A DNA stretch of 64,000 bases from CAKVOD01 sp964606505 (lineage in GTDB: Bacteria > Bacillota > Clostridia > Christensenellales > UBA1242), in NCBI GenBank assembly GCA_964606505.1, contig CAZSGM010000005.1, positions 1 through 64,000 of the forward strand, in the 5' to 3' direction. Of this stretch, positions 1 to 9,902 are shown in pieces (within the stretch, counting starts at the first letter, position 1; the number at the start of each line of letters is the position of its first letter). Made by a program: the position numbers and the translations under genes. The notes under the pieces are model-generated. The model was not told the DNA's origin, did no database searches, and saw only the letters and a program-made list of their open reading frames with translations.

Positions 1-1181
<1,181 letters not shown>

Positions 1182-1570
1182 ATTGTCTGTAATGTATTTT
1201 GTATTTGCCTAACGTGTGTTTAATCGTGCACAGTTTGTCCGCGCAAAGCAAAGCGCGGGCAGCAAAATGCAAACCGCGAAAGGCAAACATAACCAAATAA
1301 TCAAACATAAAAATGAGTAATTTAAAAATATAAAAGCAAAAAATTAGTTGCGTATTTTGTCAAAACGTGAAAATGTTTTGGCGAAATGGCAACTATTTTT
1401 ATTAAATAGCAAAAAATGGGTTAAAAGCGCTTTGATTAAAAAATAAAATGAAGTATAATGTATTGGTTGTTGAATTTATCTGCGTGTAGCGGGCAGTGTT
1501 TTGCGCAACTTCGGCGCATTCGCGAGCCGCGCGTCGCATACGATAAATAAAACAACTACAGAGGAAACAA
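1182..1570. other. Intergenic, promoter for the P-type ATPase
   Basis: No gene seen. A SigA-like promoter is present at 1432-1459: TTGATT, 16-bp spacer, TATAAT. The rest is AT-rich with some GC-rich words. No convincing terminator was found for the upstream surface-protein gene. Confidence 0.6.
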
Positions 1571-4507
1571 ATGGAAAATAAAGTCGAAAAAGTTGTTAAT
1601 AAAAATAACAACTCAAGCAAAAATAAAACAACAAAGCGTTACGCTAGAAGCGGCAAACGCAACGCGGAGGCTAAGCGCGAAACCACGGCACAAGCCAAGG
1701 GTTCGCAACCTGTCGCGCCGCAATCCGCCGCACAAACTGTAAGCCGCGCAAAAACCGCTGTACAGAACGCGCAAAGTAAAGAAGCTTTGCAAAATGCAAA
1801 CGGCGAACAAAGTGAACAAACCACGAAACACGCCGAAGCCCACCGTTCCACACACCGCAAAGCGCGTGTAAACAAGGGGAAGGCAGGCAAGCAAAATGCG
1901 CAAAGCCACGCGCTTGCAGTTAGCGCAAACAGCGAAACCACAACAAAGGATGCGGCGCAAGAATCCGCCGTTTCTACGCAAGGAAACGCCGAACAGGAAG
2001 AAGAGGTTACATCCGACGGCGTTATAAGGAAGTCGTTTTTTGACAAAAAAACGGAATCTGCGGTTAACAAGGTTAAGCGCAAGAAGTCGTTTAGTTATGC
2101 AAACGCAAAACGCATTAAATCCAAGGCGAACAAGGGTTTGACAATTGACGAGGTTCAAGACCGTATTAATAGCGGTTACGTCAACCTAATTCACGACAAA
2201 AACAAGAAAACCTATTTTCAAATATTCTTCAAAAACATCTGCACGTACTTTAACTTGCTGTGCTTTTTGGTCGCAATCGCGCTCATTTGCGTAGGTGCGT
2301 TTGACAACATTTTCTTTATGGTCATCATCCTAGCAAACACCGCGATTGGTATCGTCCAAGAAATCAGAGCGAAAAAGGCGATGGAAAAAATCTCGCTGGT
2401 TACGCAGCCGACGGCACTCGTCGTGCGGGATGGCAAACACTACGAAATCCCTGTTAAAGAGGTCGTGCTTGATGACATTATCGAGTTTTCGCTCGGCAAA
2501 CAAATTTGCGCGGACTGCGTGGTTGTTAGCGGTGAAGTCGAGGTTAACGAGAGCCTTATTACGGGCGAAAGTAACGCCGTTAAGAAAAAGGTCGGCGACA
2601 GACTTTTGAGCGGAAGTTTTATTTCAAGCGGCGAATGTGTCGCGCGTGCTGACGCGGTCGGCGACGCAAGTTACACGGCGCAACTTTCCGCAAAAGCAAA
2701 AGAGTACTCGCAGCCTAAGTCCGAACTTATGAAGAGTATGCGCATCATCATTAGCGTTATCGGGGTTATCATTATCCCGCTCGGCATTCTTATGCTCGGG
2801 AACAACTACAGCCAAGGCGGCAGCGATATGGAGACAATCAAGAAAACCGCCGGCTCGATTATCGGGATGATACCTGCGGGGATGTTCCTGCTTACGAGTA
2901 TGGCACTTGCGGTTGGGGTCGTCAAACTCGCTAGTAAACGCACACTCGTGCAAGACTTGTACAGTATCGAAATGTTGTCGCGCGTCGACACACTTTGCCT
3001 TGACAAAACGGGCACAATAACGGACGGCACAATGGTCGTTACTGAAGTTGAGCCAATCTCAAAAACAATCTCAGAGACCGATCTATATAAAATCGTCGGC
3101 ACGATGATGAGCGGGCTGGGGGACAACAACGCCACCTCGCGCGCACTCATCGACTACTTCGGCAAGCAAGACGCCTACCACATTACGGCGAAAATGCCGT
3201 TCTCAAGTGCGCGAAAACTGTCCGCGGTGTCCTTTTCAAACGGCAACACATACATTGTCGGCGCGTCCGAGTTCGTTTTAGACGAAGTTAGTAAGGAACT
3301 TGAAGAGAAAGTTAAGGACTACGCAAAACAGGGCAAGCGCGTGCTGCTGCTTGCAAAGGCGCGCGGCAAAATTGTCGACGAAACACTACCGACAGGCGCA
3401 AAACCTGTTGCGCTCATCGCGATTGAGGACAGGATAAGGGAGAACGCAACCGAGACCTTGCGTTGGTTCCAAGATAATGACGTTGACCTCAAGATTATTT
3501 CGGGCGACAACCCTATCACGGTAAGCGAAATTGCTAAGCGTGTGGGGGTTCCGAACGCGCAAAGTTATATTAACTTGTACGGACTTTCTGATCAACAAGT
3601 TATCGAGGCGGCAGACAAACACACAGTGTTTGGGCGCGTTACGCCGGAACAAAAGAGTGTGCTAGTTAAGGCACTCAAACAGCGCGGGCACAAAGTTGCG
3701 ATGACGGGAGACGGGGTTAACGACATCCTCGCCTTGAAAGAAGCGGACTGCTCAATCGCTATGGCGAGCGGCAGCGACGCGACCCGAAACGTCAGCAACC
3801 TCGTGTTGCTCGACAGCAACTTCTCCGCAATGCCTAGCATTGTTGCAGAGGGGCGAAGAGTTGTAAATAACGTTACGAAATCGTCATCACTATTCTTGAT
3901 GAAAACGTTCTTTACAATATTCCTGTCAATTATGTGTCTCGCACTCGCGATAAGTTATCCGTTCACACCAAACGCGGTAATATTGCTCGAGTTGTTTGCA
4001 ATTGGGCTGCCGTCATTCTTCTTGGCGCTCCAGCCTAACAAAGACCCAATTCGAGGTAATTTCCTAGTCAACCTGATAACCAAAAGTATCCCGAGCGCAC
4101 TGCTGTTGCTGCTAAACTTCTTCCTGTGTTACCTGTTCGACATAACTTATAGCGACGGAACACACTATGAAACAATGGCAAGTATCTGCATTACGTTCTC
4201 AGGTCTCATATTGCTTTTGCGTGTCAGCAGGCCGCTCGACTCGTATCGCCTAACACTGTTTGGTGCAATGCTCGTGTTGTGTCTCAGCGCGCTCGCGATA
4301 TTGCCGCAGTCGTTCTTTGGGCATACCTACCTAGACTTCCAAAGCATTCTCGTGTGCCTGTGCGTCATTGAACTTGGTTTCTTGTGGCTGATTAAACCAA
4401 TCACTCCACCTAAGGAACTTAGACAGAAGAACCGCAAACTCGAAATGCGAATTGGCGAACTTGAGGAACAGACATATAAATATATCGAAAAACTTAAACG
4501 CTTCTAG
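1571..4507 (+). CDS. P-type cation-transporting ATPase with a long basic N-terminal extension
   Basis: A membrane pump that drives cation transport through an aspartyl-phosphate intermediate. All family hallmarks are visible: TGES (residues 331-334, dephosphorylation loop), DKTGT with the phosphorylated D478, and TGDGVND (712-718). Paired hydrophobic segments lie before TGES and before DKTGT, with six or so after the hinge. No heavy-metal-binding CxxC domain is seen, and the C-terminal membrane part resembles the Ca2+/Mg2+-type pumps (MgtA/CtpE-like), so calcium or magnesium is more likely than copper; this is inference. The first about 165 residues are rich in Lys, Ala, Gln, Asn and Thr without predicted fold, unusual for the family. 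A short charged helix ends the protein. The start follows an AGAGGAAACAA Shine-Dalgarno region; a terminator follows at 4542. Confidence 0.9.
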   Translation: MENKVEKVVNKNNNSSKNKTTKRYARSGKRNAEAKRETTAQAKGSQPVAPQSAAQTVSRAKTAVQNAQSKEALQNANGEQSEQTTKHAEAHRSTHRKARVNKGKAGKQNAQSHALAVSANSETTTKDAAQESAVSTQGNAEQEEEVTSDGVIRKSFFDKKTESAVNKVKRKKSFSYANAKRIKSKANKGLTIDEVQDRINSGYVNLIHDKNKKTYFQIFFKNICTYFNLLCFLVAIALICVGAFDNIFFMVIILANTAIGIVQEIRAKKAMEKISLVTQPTALVVRDGKHYEIPVKEVVLDDIIEFSLGKQICADCVVVSGEVEVNESLITGESNAVKKKVGDRLLSGSFISSGECVARADAVGDASYTAQLSAKAKEYSQPKSELMKSMRIIISVIGVIIIPLGILMLGNNYSQGGSDMETIKKTAGSIIGMIPAGMFLLTSMALAVGVVKLASKRTLVQDLYSIEMLSRVDTLCLDKTGTITDGTMVVTEVEPISKTISETDLYKIVGTMMSGLGDNNATSRALIDYFGKQDAYHITAKMPFSSARKLSAVSFSNGNTYIVGASEFVLDEVSKELEEKVKDYAKQGKRVLLLAKARGKIVDETLPTGAKPVALIAIEDRIRENATETLRWFQDNDVDLKIISGDNPITVSEIAKRVGVPNAQSYINLYGLSDQQVIEAADKHTVFGRVTPEQKSVLVKALKQRGHKVAMTGDGVNDILALKEADCSIAMASGSDATRNVSNLVLLDSNFSAMPSIVAEGRRVVNNVTKSSSLFLMKTFFTIFLSIMCLALAISYPFTPNAVILLELFAIGLPSFFLALQPNKDPIRGNFLVNLITKSIPSALLLLLNFFLCYLFDITYSDGTHYETMASICITFSGLILLLRVSRPLDSYRLTLFGAMLVLCLSALAILPQSFFGHTYLDFQSILVCLCVIELGFLWLIKPITPPKELRQKNRKLEMRIGELEEQTYKYIEKLKRF

Positions 4508-4541
4508 CAGTTTAGTTTTAAAGCGAAAATTCAACGCAATG

Positions 4542-4572
4542 AAAAGTTACCCGTGTGTGGTAACTTTTTTTT
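4542..4572 (+). terminator. Rho-independent terminator of the P-type ATPase gene
   Basis: Perfect 10-bp stem AAAAGTTACC/GGTAACTTTT with loop CGTGTGT and a run of T. Confidence 0.9.
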
Positions 4573-4580
4573 GCTTTTAC

Positions 4581-4609
4581 TTGTAATATGCGCAAAAGTG
4601 TGGTAAAAT
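4581..4609 (+). promoter_or_regulatory. SigA-type promoter for the 4654 operon
   Basis: TTGTAA, 17-bp spacer, TAAAAT, with the Gram-positive TGTG extension directly before the -10 box. Confidence 0.7.
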
Positions 4610-4653
4610 TAACATAACATTGCGATTTTTGCAAAGATAATAAGGAGTAAACT

Positions 4654-6303
4654 ATGATAGTTGTTTCTAAAGAGCAAGTGAAAGACCGTTTGCAAGACGG
4701 GATTGACACGATTATGGCGGTTAACGATGAGGAGTTTAATGTTTTACTGGAGAGGCTTTCGGACGGGGAGCGTATGTTTTTCTATTACACAACTGACGAC
4801 TGCGAAATGCCTCAGGCGCCTAAAAGAACGGGTGTTGAAACAAATATAGACTCGCGCGGTTATTATGGCGGTACGGCTATTGAAAAACGCGAGTTTTTTG
4901 ACGAGATTGAAAAGCGCGGCGCCGAAAAGGACGCGACAGCTCAAACGCGAGCGCGTGCGGCGGAGATTATAAACGTTTGCGGGCTTAAGAATTATATGAA
5001 GGCTTGCGCGAACCACAGAAAGTTTTCGGTTGAGAGTGTTAAACGCGCGTTTAATGTGTTGCTTGACGAAAAGGTTTTGTATGAGTTTATGCAGACGGCG
5101 CCAAGTATGGACGAAGTGGTTGTTGATGGCGAAACGTACGATAAAAGGGAAGTTTTTGAGGTGCTTGGGTCGACATTTAGACATCCTGAGGTCGAGAAGT
5201 TTGCGAGTTTTTACACCGAGTCTAAGCAGTTTATATTGAAGGACGAGCAGAAGTTGATTGACAACTATACTTTGTTGTTTAATTCGGCGTACAACCTTGA
5301 TATGTATGCGTTGCGTGAGTACACGTTTAAGACTAAGGCGTCGATAAAGGGCGGGTTTATTTCGCGTGTCGAGGACAAGGATTGGACGCCAAACGAGCAG
5401 TTGAGCCGCGAGGTTTGGGGCGATATGCCGAAAGGGTTGACCGCTGAAGAGCAGGCAGTGTATGTGTACACAAAGCTTTGCTCGCTGCTGTGTTACGACG
5501 ATGGGGTTATAAGCATTAACGGCGAAAGGGTTTCTAAATTGCAGCAAAGTTATTTTAATAAGGAAAGGCTTGAAAGCGTTAAGCCAAACGGCAAGGTTGT
5601 TTGTTACGATTTTGCGCGCATTTGCACGAAGTTTCTTAACCAAATCGACGGCGCAACCGCTTACACACTGGAGCAAGGTATGGTTAGCGGGCACTTTTTG
5701 GTCGGTTGCTACACGGACAAAATGTCGACATATTTTGAGGCGATTAACGTAACTGCTAGTAGTGGGCTAAACGACCTAATGCGCGCGCAAAACAAGATGG
5801 AACTTGAGGGTTTTAATGTCGTTTCCGATAAGTATGGCGCATTCAAAGCCGCGCTAAATAAGGTTTATCCGCTTGTTTACAACGAAAAACAAAAGACAGC
5901 CGAGGAACTTGCTGCGCAAATCGACGAGGAAAAACTTGTTGGGCGCAACTTTGAGGAGTCCGTGCGCGCCTTTGTGGATGTTTTAAAACAAAACCACCTG
6001 TACGGTAACGAGGCGACGCTTACGTTCAACTTCTTCAAAAAGAAAGGATACTTTGATAAGGGCAAGAAAGTTGAGAGCGCGTACATTGGAGAACTTTGCA
6101 AAAACGGCAAGCGCGACTTTTACAAGCGCAAAATTTTGGTGCGCGAAGAGGGCGAGCGCGACCCGTATTTGATTGATGTTGTTAACCTAGAATGCGCAAA
6201 ACTCGACTTTGAGGACGTGAAAAACAAGTTGCAAAGTAAGGAATACGTGTTCGAGGACGACGTGCGCGTGCTGAGAGACTTGGAGGTTGAAGAGAAAAGA
6301 TGA
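4654..6303 (+). CDS. Unknown 549-residue protein with a transglutaminase-like core
   Basis: No firm family match from memory. Residues about 310-365 read like the core of the transglutaminase/cysteine-protease fold: a Cys preceded by a hydrophobic strand and followed by a helix (GKVVCYDFARICTKFL, C317), then a His at the start of a strand (SGHFLVG, H347), and an acidic residue in the following strand (YFEAINV, E362), a possible C-H-E/D triad. No signal peptide or membrane segment is seen, so it should be cytoplasmic. The first 300 residues are helical and charged. First gene of a tightly packed operon: its stop overlaps the next start (ATGA). SD AAGGAG lies 7 bases before ATG. Enzymatic role is a suggestion only. 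Confidence 0.6.
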   Translation: MIVVSKEQVKDRLQDGIDTIMAVNDEEFNVLLERLSDGERMFFYYTTDDCEMPQAPKRTGVETNIDSRGYYGGTAIEKREFFDEIEKRGAEKDATAQTRARAAEIINVCGLKNYMKACANHRKFSVESVKRAFNVLLDEKVLYEFMQTAPSMDEVVVDGETYDKREVFEVLGSTFRHPEVEKFASFYTESKQFILKDEQKLIDNYTLLFNSAYNLDMYALREYTFKTKASIKGGFISRVEDKDWTPNEQLSREVWGDMPKGLTAEEQAVYVYTKLCSLLCYDDGVISINGERVSKLQQSYFNKERLESVKPNGKVVCYDFARICTKFLNQIDGATAYTLEQGMVSGHFLVGCYTDKMSTYFEAINVTASSGLNDLMRAQNKMELEGFNVVSDKYGAFKAALNKVYPLVYNEKQKTAEELAAQIDEEKLVGRNFEESVRAFVDVLKQNHLYGNEATLTFNFFKKKGYFDKGKKVESAYIGELCKNGKRDFYKRKILVREEGERDPYLIDVVNLECAKLDFEDVKNKLQSKEYVFEDDVRVLRDLEVEEKR

Positions 6304-6614
6304 ATAAATACCTAAAACTTATGAACCAAACAACAATTGAATGCAATAAAAAACAAAACATTGACTGCAAAAACAACGAGATTGTTTCCAAAATTTTGGA
6401 GGACGAGGCGTGCTTTTTCAAACTAAATAAGGCGGACGCGCTCAAAGTTTTGCGCGTGTGCGGCGTTTCGGAGGACGAGGCTCAGCAAACGTACGCGGAA
6501 ATGACGAGTTTTGGGGCGTTTAGGGCACTTGTCGACGCGGAATTAGTCGACGTTTCTGACCCGCAACTTAAGTTTGCGTACGATACATCGGGCAACCTCG
6601 TGAGGAAAAACTAA
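6300..6614 (+). CDS. Small hypothetical protein, operon partner
   Basis: A 104-residue soluble, acidic protein of unknown function. Its ATG overlaps the stop of the upstream gene by 4 bases (ATGA) and its stop overlaps the next start by one base (TAATG), so translation of all three genes is very likely coupled. It has cysteines near positions 14 and 22 but no clear metal-binding pattern. The middle part (LNKADALKVLRVCGVSEDEA) looks like a short helical domain. The tight packing is the main argument that it is real. Confidence 0.7.
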   Translation: MNKYLKLMNQTTIECNKKQNIDCKNNEIVSKILEDEACFFKLNKADALKVLRVCGVSEDEAQQTYAEMTSFGAFRALVDAELVDVSDPQLKFAYDTSGNLVRKN

Positions 6615-7399
6615 TGCAGAAAGTGGTTGTTATTAGCGGCGCAACAAGCGGTATTGGGCGCGCAAGCTGCGACGAGTTTTCAAAAAACGGTTACAAGGTC
6701 TACGGACTCGCGCGAAGTAAGCCCGACGACTTTCCGTACGAGTTTGAAGCTTGCGACCTAACAAACGCAGGCGACTTAGCAAATGCCGCTGCCAATATAT
6801 TAAATAAGGAAAAATCAATTGACGTCTTGATTTGTAACGCGGGTATGGGAATTAGCGGTGCGCTCGAAACTTGCGAACTTGACAGCGCAAAACGTTTGTT
6901 TGACCTCAACTTTTTTGCGTCTTTTGAACTTGCGAAGGCGTTTTTGTCTAGAATGAAAGAGCAGGGCGGCGGAAAAATTGTTTTCATTAGCAGCGTCGGC
7001 GCGATTTTTCCGTTGCCGTACCAAGCGTTTTACTCTGCGAGTAAGAGCGCGCTTGAGACGATGGCGAACGCGTGGCGAATTGAAGTAAAACCGTTTGGTG
7101 TCCAAATCGGCTGCGTTTTACCGGGGGACACAAAAACAAGTTTTACCGATAACCGCGAAAAAGCGGCGGCTGCGGTGTCATACAGCGGGCGCGACGCTAA
7201 GTCGGTTGCGCGAATGGAGAAAGACGAGCAGAACGGGATGAGCGCGGAGTTTGTTGCGAAGAAGGTGTTTAAGTTCGCGAGCAAAAAACGCTTGCCCGTC
7301 CGCACGATTGTTGGGTTTAAGTACAAGTGTTTCGCGCTGCTGAGTAAGTGTTTTCCCGCAAGGTTTGTGTTGTATATCCTAACCAAAATGTACGGGTAA
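6614..7399 (+). CDS. Short-chain dehydrogenase/reductase (SDR)
   Basis: A 261-residue classical SDR, expected to be an NAD(P)-dependent oxidoreductase in the cytoplasm. Visible motifs are the nucleotide-binding SGATSGIG (8-15), the NAG strand in CNAGMG, catalytic S127 in FISSVG, and the YSASK active-site pair Y140 and K144. The spacing of 13 between Ser and Tyr is normal. The C-terminus has a hydrophobic stretch (CFALLSKCFPARFVLYIL) that may contact membrane, as in SDRs acting on lipid or ketone substrates. Substrate cannot be told. It is the last gene of the three-gene operon, with a one-base overlap. Confidence 0.88.
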   Translation: MQKVVVISGATSGIGRASCDEFSKNGYKVYGLARSKPDDFPYEFEACDLTNAGDLANAAANILNKEKSIDVLICNAGMGISGALETCELDSAKRLFDLNFFASFELAKAFLSRMKEQGGGKIVFISSVGAIFPLPYQAFYSASKSALETMANAWRIEVKPFGVQIGCVLPGDTKTSFTDNREKAAAAVSYSGRDAKSVARMEKDEQNGMSAEFVAKKVFKFASKKRLPVRTIVGFKYKCFALLSKCFPARFVLYILTKMYG

Positions 7400-7597
7400 C
7401 GCGAGGCGCGGGGCGTTTGAATCCGCTAGGTGCGCGGCGCAAGGAGTTTGTGCCGTGCGCTTTTTGTTTGCTGAGAGTTTTGCCGTTAGTAGAGAGTTAT
7501 TGGCGGCGGAGTTTTTTAATTGAAACGGAGAAAAACTGAGTTTTTGGGCAGGTCTCGGCTAAATTGGAAGTTTTTTAAAAAAATATCCGTAAAATCA

Positions 7598-7629
7598 TTG
7601 ACTTTATTTAAAAATTGTGCTATTATAAT
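7598..7629 (+). promoter_or_regulatory. Promoter for rpmG-secE-nusG
   Basis: TTGACT, 17-bp spacer, TATTAT (a TATAAT lies 3 bases further on at 7624). Confidence 0.75.
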
Positions 7630-7677
7630 ACGACGCCACGGAAGCGGTGTTAATTTTTTTTCAATGGAGCGAAGAAA

Positions 7678-7827
7678 ATGCGCGTAAGAATAACTCTTGC
7701 ATGCAGTGAATGCAAGCAAAGAAACTACAACACTTTTAAGAATAAGAAGAACGACCCTGACAGAATTGAAATGCAAAAATTCTGTAAGTTCTGTAACAAA
7801 TCTACTCTTCACAAAGAAACTAAATAG
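7678..7827 (+). CDS. rpmG: 50S ribosomal protein L33
   Basis: A 49-residue protein beginning MRVRITLACSEC. The two CxxC pairs (CSEC and CKFC) form the zinc ribbon typical of the zinc-binding form of L33. The end (KSTLHKETK) is the usual L33 tail. Length is normal. L33 sits on the large subunit near the E site. It is followed after 21 bases by secE, the usual Firmicutes order. Confidence 0.95.
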   Translation: MRVRITLACSECKQRNYNTFKNKKNDPDRIEMQKFCKFCNKSTLHKETK

Positions 7828-7848
7828 TTTGTAAATTTTGGAGGCATT

Positions 7849-8082
7849 ATGGCTAAGAACCAACAACAACAGGCAAATGTTAAAGAGAAGAAAAAGGGCG
7901 GTTTTTTCCGCAAAATAAAGGAATCATTTGCTGAACTTAAAAAAGTTACGTGGCCTACATTTGGGCAAACTGCGAAAAAGACGCTCGCCGTTATTGCGGT
8001 CGTGCTGTTTTTTGGCGTTGTCGTAATTGCGTTTGACTACGGCTTAAGTTGGCTGTACAAACTAATTACAACGGGTCTATGA
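7849..8082 (+). CDS. secE: Preprotein translocase subunit SecE
   Basis: A 77-residue single-span membrane protein. The basic N-terminal amphipathic part ends in the SecE signature FAELKKVTWPTF, followed by one transmembrane helix (about residues 45-70). This is the short form of Gram-positive bacteria. SecE clamps SecY in the SecYEG channel. SD GGAGG lies 6 bases before ATG; nusG follows after 9 bases. Confidence 0.96.
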   Translation: MAKNQQQQANVKEKKKGGFFRKIKESFAELKKVTWPTFGQTAKKTLAVIAVVLFFGVVVIAFDYGLSWLYKLITTGL

Positions 8083-8091
8083 GGGTAGTTT

Positions 8092-8622
8092 ATGAATAAC
8101 GTAATGGAAACAGAGCCAAAGTGGTATGTTCTACACACATTTACTGGTTATGAGACGCTTGCTAAGCAAAACCTTGAGCAAGTCGTCGAAAACGGTAATT
8201 TGCAAGATAGAATATACGAGATAGTCGTTCCTATGGAAGATGTTGTCGAGGAGAAAAACGGCAAGAAGAAGGTTGTGCAAAAGAAGATGATGCCGTCTTA
8301 CATACTGATTAAGATGTTGTACGGCGACGATTTGTGGCACACAATCACGAGTACTAGGGGCGTTACGGGCTTCGTTGGACCAAAGGGGAGGCCACTTCCT
8401 ATGACCGACGAGGAAATTCGTCGTTTGCACCTAGAGAAAGTTGTCGTTGACTTTGAACTTAATGTGGGTGAAAATGTTGAGATTATCGACGGACCATTTG
8501 AGGGGAACGTTGGTATCGTTGAAAGCGTTGACTCGGCTAACAAAAAATGCAAATTGCGCGTTTCAATGTTTGGAAGAGAAGTTGAGGCGGAACTTGCTTA
8601 TCAGCAAATTAGAAAGTTGTAG
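8092..8622 (+). CDS. nusG: Transcription termination/antitermination factor NusG
   Basis: A 176-residue protein with the NusG N-terminal domain (KWYVLHTFTGYE; later WHTITSTRGVTGFVG) and a C-terminal KOW domain (VEIIDGPFEGNVGIVESVD). It binds RNA polymerase and couples it to Rho, NusE or pausing, depending on species. Length is typical. It lies in the secE-nusG-rplK-rplA order. Confidence 0.97.
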   Translation: MNNVMETEPKWYVLHTFTGYETLAKQNLEQVVENGNLQDRIYEIVVPMEDVVEEKNGKKKVVQKKMMPSYILIKMLYGDDLWHTITSTRGVTGFVGPKGRPLPMTDEEIRRLHLEKVVVDFELNVGENVEIIDGPFEGNVGIVESVDSANKKCKLRVSMFGREVEAELAYQQIRKL

Positions 8623-8663
8623 ATTTTTATTGGTTTTTCCGATTTAATTATCGAAAAAATAAA

Positions 8664-8699
8664 TGTGGGAGAGGCGTGAGACGTCTTGTCAATACCACA
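8664..8699 (+). promoter_or_regulatory. Putative L1-binding leader hairpin before rplK
   Basis: An outer stem TGTGG/CCACA (8664-8668 with 8695-8699) surrounds an inner stem AGGCGT-GAG-ACGTCT. Upstream of rplA (9167-9194) a second structure has the same outer GTGG/CCAC pairs. This fits the ribosomal protein L1 autoregulatory leaders described for bacterial rplK-rplA mRNAs. Confidence 0.6.
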
Positions 8700-8722
8700 A
8701 TCTCGTCAAGGAGGAGAATAAA

Positions 8723-9148
8723 ATGGCAAAGAAAATTAGTGCACAAGTCAAAATGCAATTACCTGCAGGGAAGGCAACAGCTGCCCCTCCAGTTGGTTCT
8801 ATGCTCGGACCTCACGGTATTAACTTGCCAGGCTTCGTTAAAGAGTTTAACGACAAAACAGCGAGCCAAGCAGGGTTGACAATTCCTGTAATTGTTACAA
8901 TTTACCAAGACCGTTCATTTGAATTAACACTAAAGACGCCGCCTGCAGCAGTTCTTATTAAGAAAGCGTGCGGGATTGAAAGCGGTTCAGCAAAGCCTAA
9001 CAAGGATAAGGTTGCTAAAATCACTAAGGCGCAAGTTAAGGATATTGCACAAATGAAATTGGTTGACTTGAACGCCAACGACATCGAGCAGGCTATGAAC
9101 ATCATCGCTGGTACTGCTAGAAGTATGGGCGTAGAAGTTGTAGATTAA
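8723..9148 (+). CDS. rplK: 50S ribosomal protein L11
   Basis: 141 residues from the ATG at 8723, exactly the usual L11 length. An upstream in-frame ATG at 8663 would add 20 unrelated residues and overlap the leader hairpin, while AAGGAGGAG stands 6 bases before 8723. Motifs: KMQLPAGKATAAPPVG, LGPHGINLPGFVKEFN and the C-terminal RNA-binding part ending in MNIIAGTARSMGVEVV. L11 forms the GTPase-associated centre with 23S rRNA. Confidence 0.97.
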   Translation: MAKKISAQVKMQLPAGKATAAPPVGSMLGPHGINLPGFVKEFNDKTASQAGLTIPVIVTIYQDRSFELTLKTPPAAVLIKKACGIESGSAKPNKDKVAKITKAQVKDIAQMKLVDLNANDIEQAMNIIAGTARSMGVEVVD

Positions 9149-9166
9149 TAAATTAGTTATTATTTA

Positions 9167-9194
9167 GTGGAAGAACAATGTTCGTTATCACCAC
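9167..9194 (+). promoter_or_regulatory. Putative L1-binding hairpin before rplA
   Basis: Outer GTGG/CCAC (9167-9170, 9191-9194) with inner stem GAAC-AAT-GTTC (9173-9183). It is parallel to the hairpin before rplK and ends just before the AAGGAGG of rplA, so bound L1 would block the ribosome-binding site. Confidence 0.55.
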
Positions 9195-9206
9195 AAGGAG
9201 GAAAAA

Positions 9207-9902
9207 ATGAAATTCGGTAAGAGATATGCAGAATCTGCTAAACTTGTTGAAAAAGGCAAGTCATACAGCGTTGACGAAGCGCTTGATTTGGCTGTTAAGA
9301 CTGCTAACGCTAAGTTCGACGAAACAATTGAACTTCACGTTAGACTCGGCGTTGATTCTAAGAACGCTGACCAACAAGTTCGCGGCGTAGTTGTGTTGCC
9401 AAACGGAACTGGTAAGAAAGTTAGAATTTTGGTTATCGCTAAAGGCGACAAGGCAGACGAGGCTGAAAAGGCAGGCGCAGACTATGTTGGCGCTGAAGAA
9501 ATTATTGCTAAAATCCAAAACCAAGGATGGTTGGACTTCGACGTTTGTATTACAACCCTCGATATGATGGGCGCAATCGGTAGAATAGCAAAGATTTTGG
9601 GACCTAAGGGTCTTATGCCTAGCCCTAAGAGCGGAACAGCTACAAACGACGTTGCTAAGGCAATCGCAGACATCAAGGCAGGTAAAGTTGAATACAGACT
9701 CGACAAGAACGAGAACATTCACTGCCCAATTGGTAAGGCAAGCTTCGGTAAGGATAAGTTGAAAGAAAACTTCTCAACACTTATGGACGCTATCGTTAAA
9801 GCAAAGCCTGCAGCTGCTAAGGGTACATACCTTAAGAGCGTAACTGTTGCAAGTTCAATGGGACCAGGAATTCGCGTTAACTACACCGACGGCAATAGAT
9901 AA
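9207..9902 (+). CDS. rplA: 50S ribosomal protein L1
   Basis: 231 residues, normal length. L1 signatures seen: ELHVRLGVDSKNADQQVRG near the N-terminus, the central GRIAKILGPKGLMPSPKSGT, and the C-terminal KGTYLKSVTVASSMGPGIRV. It forms the mobile L1 stalk at the E site and usually represses its own mRNA. In most bacteria rplJ-rplL follow; here about 740 bp without a gene follow instead. Confidence 0.97.
   Translation: MKFGKRYAESAKLVEKGKSYSVDEALDLAVKTANAKFDETIELHVRLGVDSKNADQQVRGVVVLPNGTGKKVRILVIAKGDKADEAEKAGADYVGAEEIIAKIQNQGWLDFDVCITTLDMMGAIGRIAKILGPKGLMPSPKSGTATNDVAKAIADIKAGKVEYRLDKNENIHCPIGKASFGKDKLKENFSTLMDAIVKAKPAAAKGTYLKSVTVASSMGPGIRVNYTDGNR

Noticed and set aside
4744..5694. 316-residue open frame on the minus strand
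   Set aside because: Opposite the transglutaminase-like gene; composition (Arg/Leu-rich) typical of an antisense shadow.
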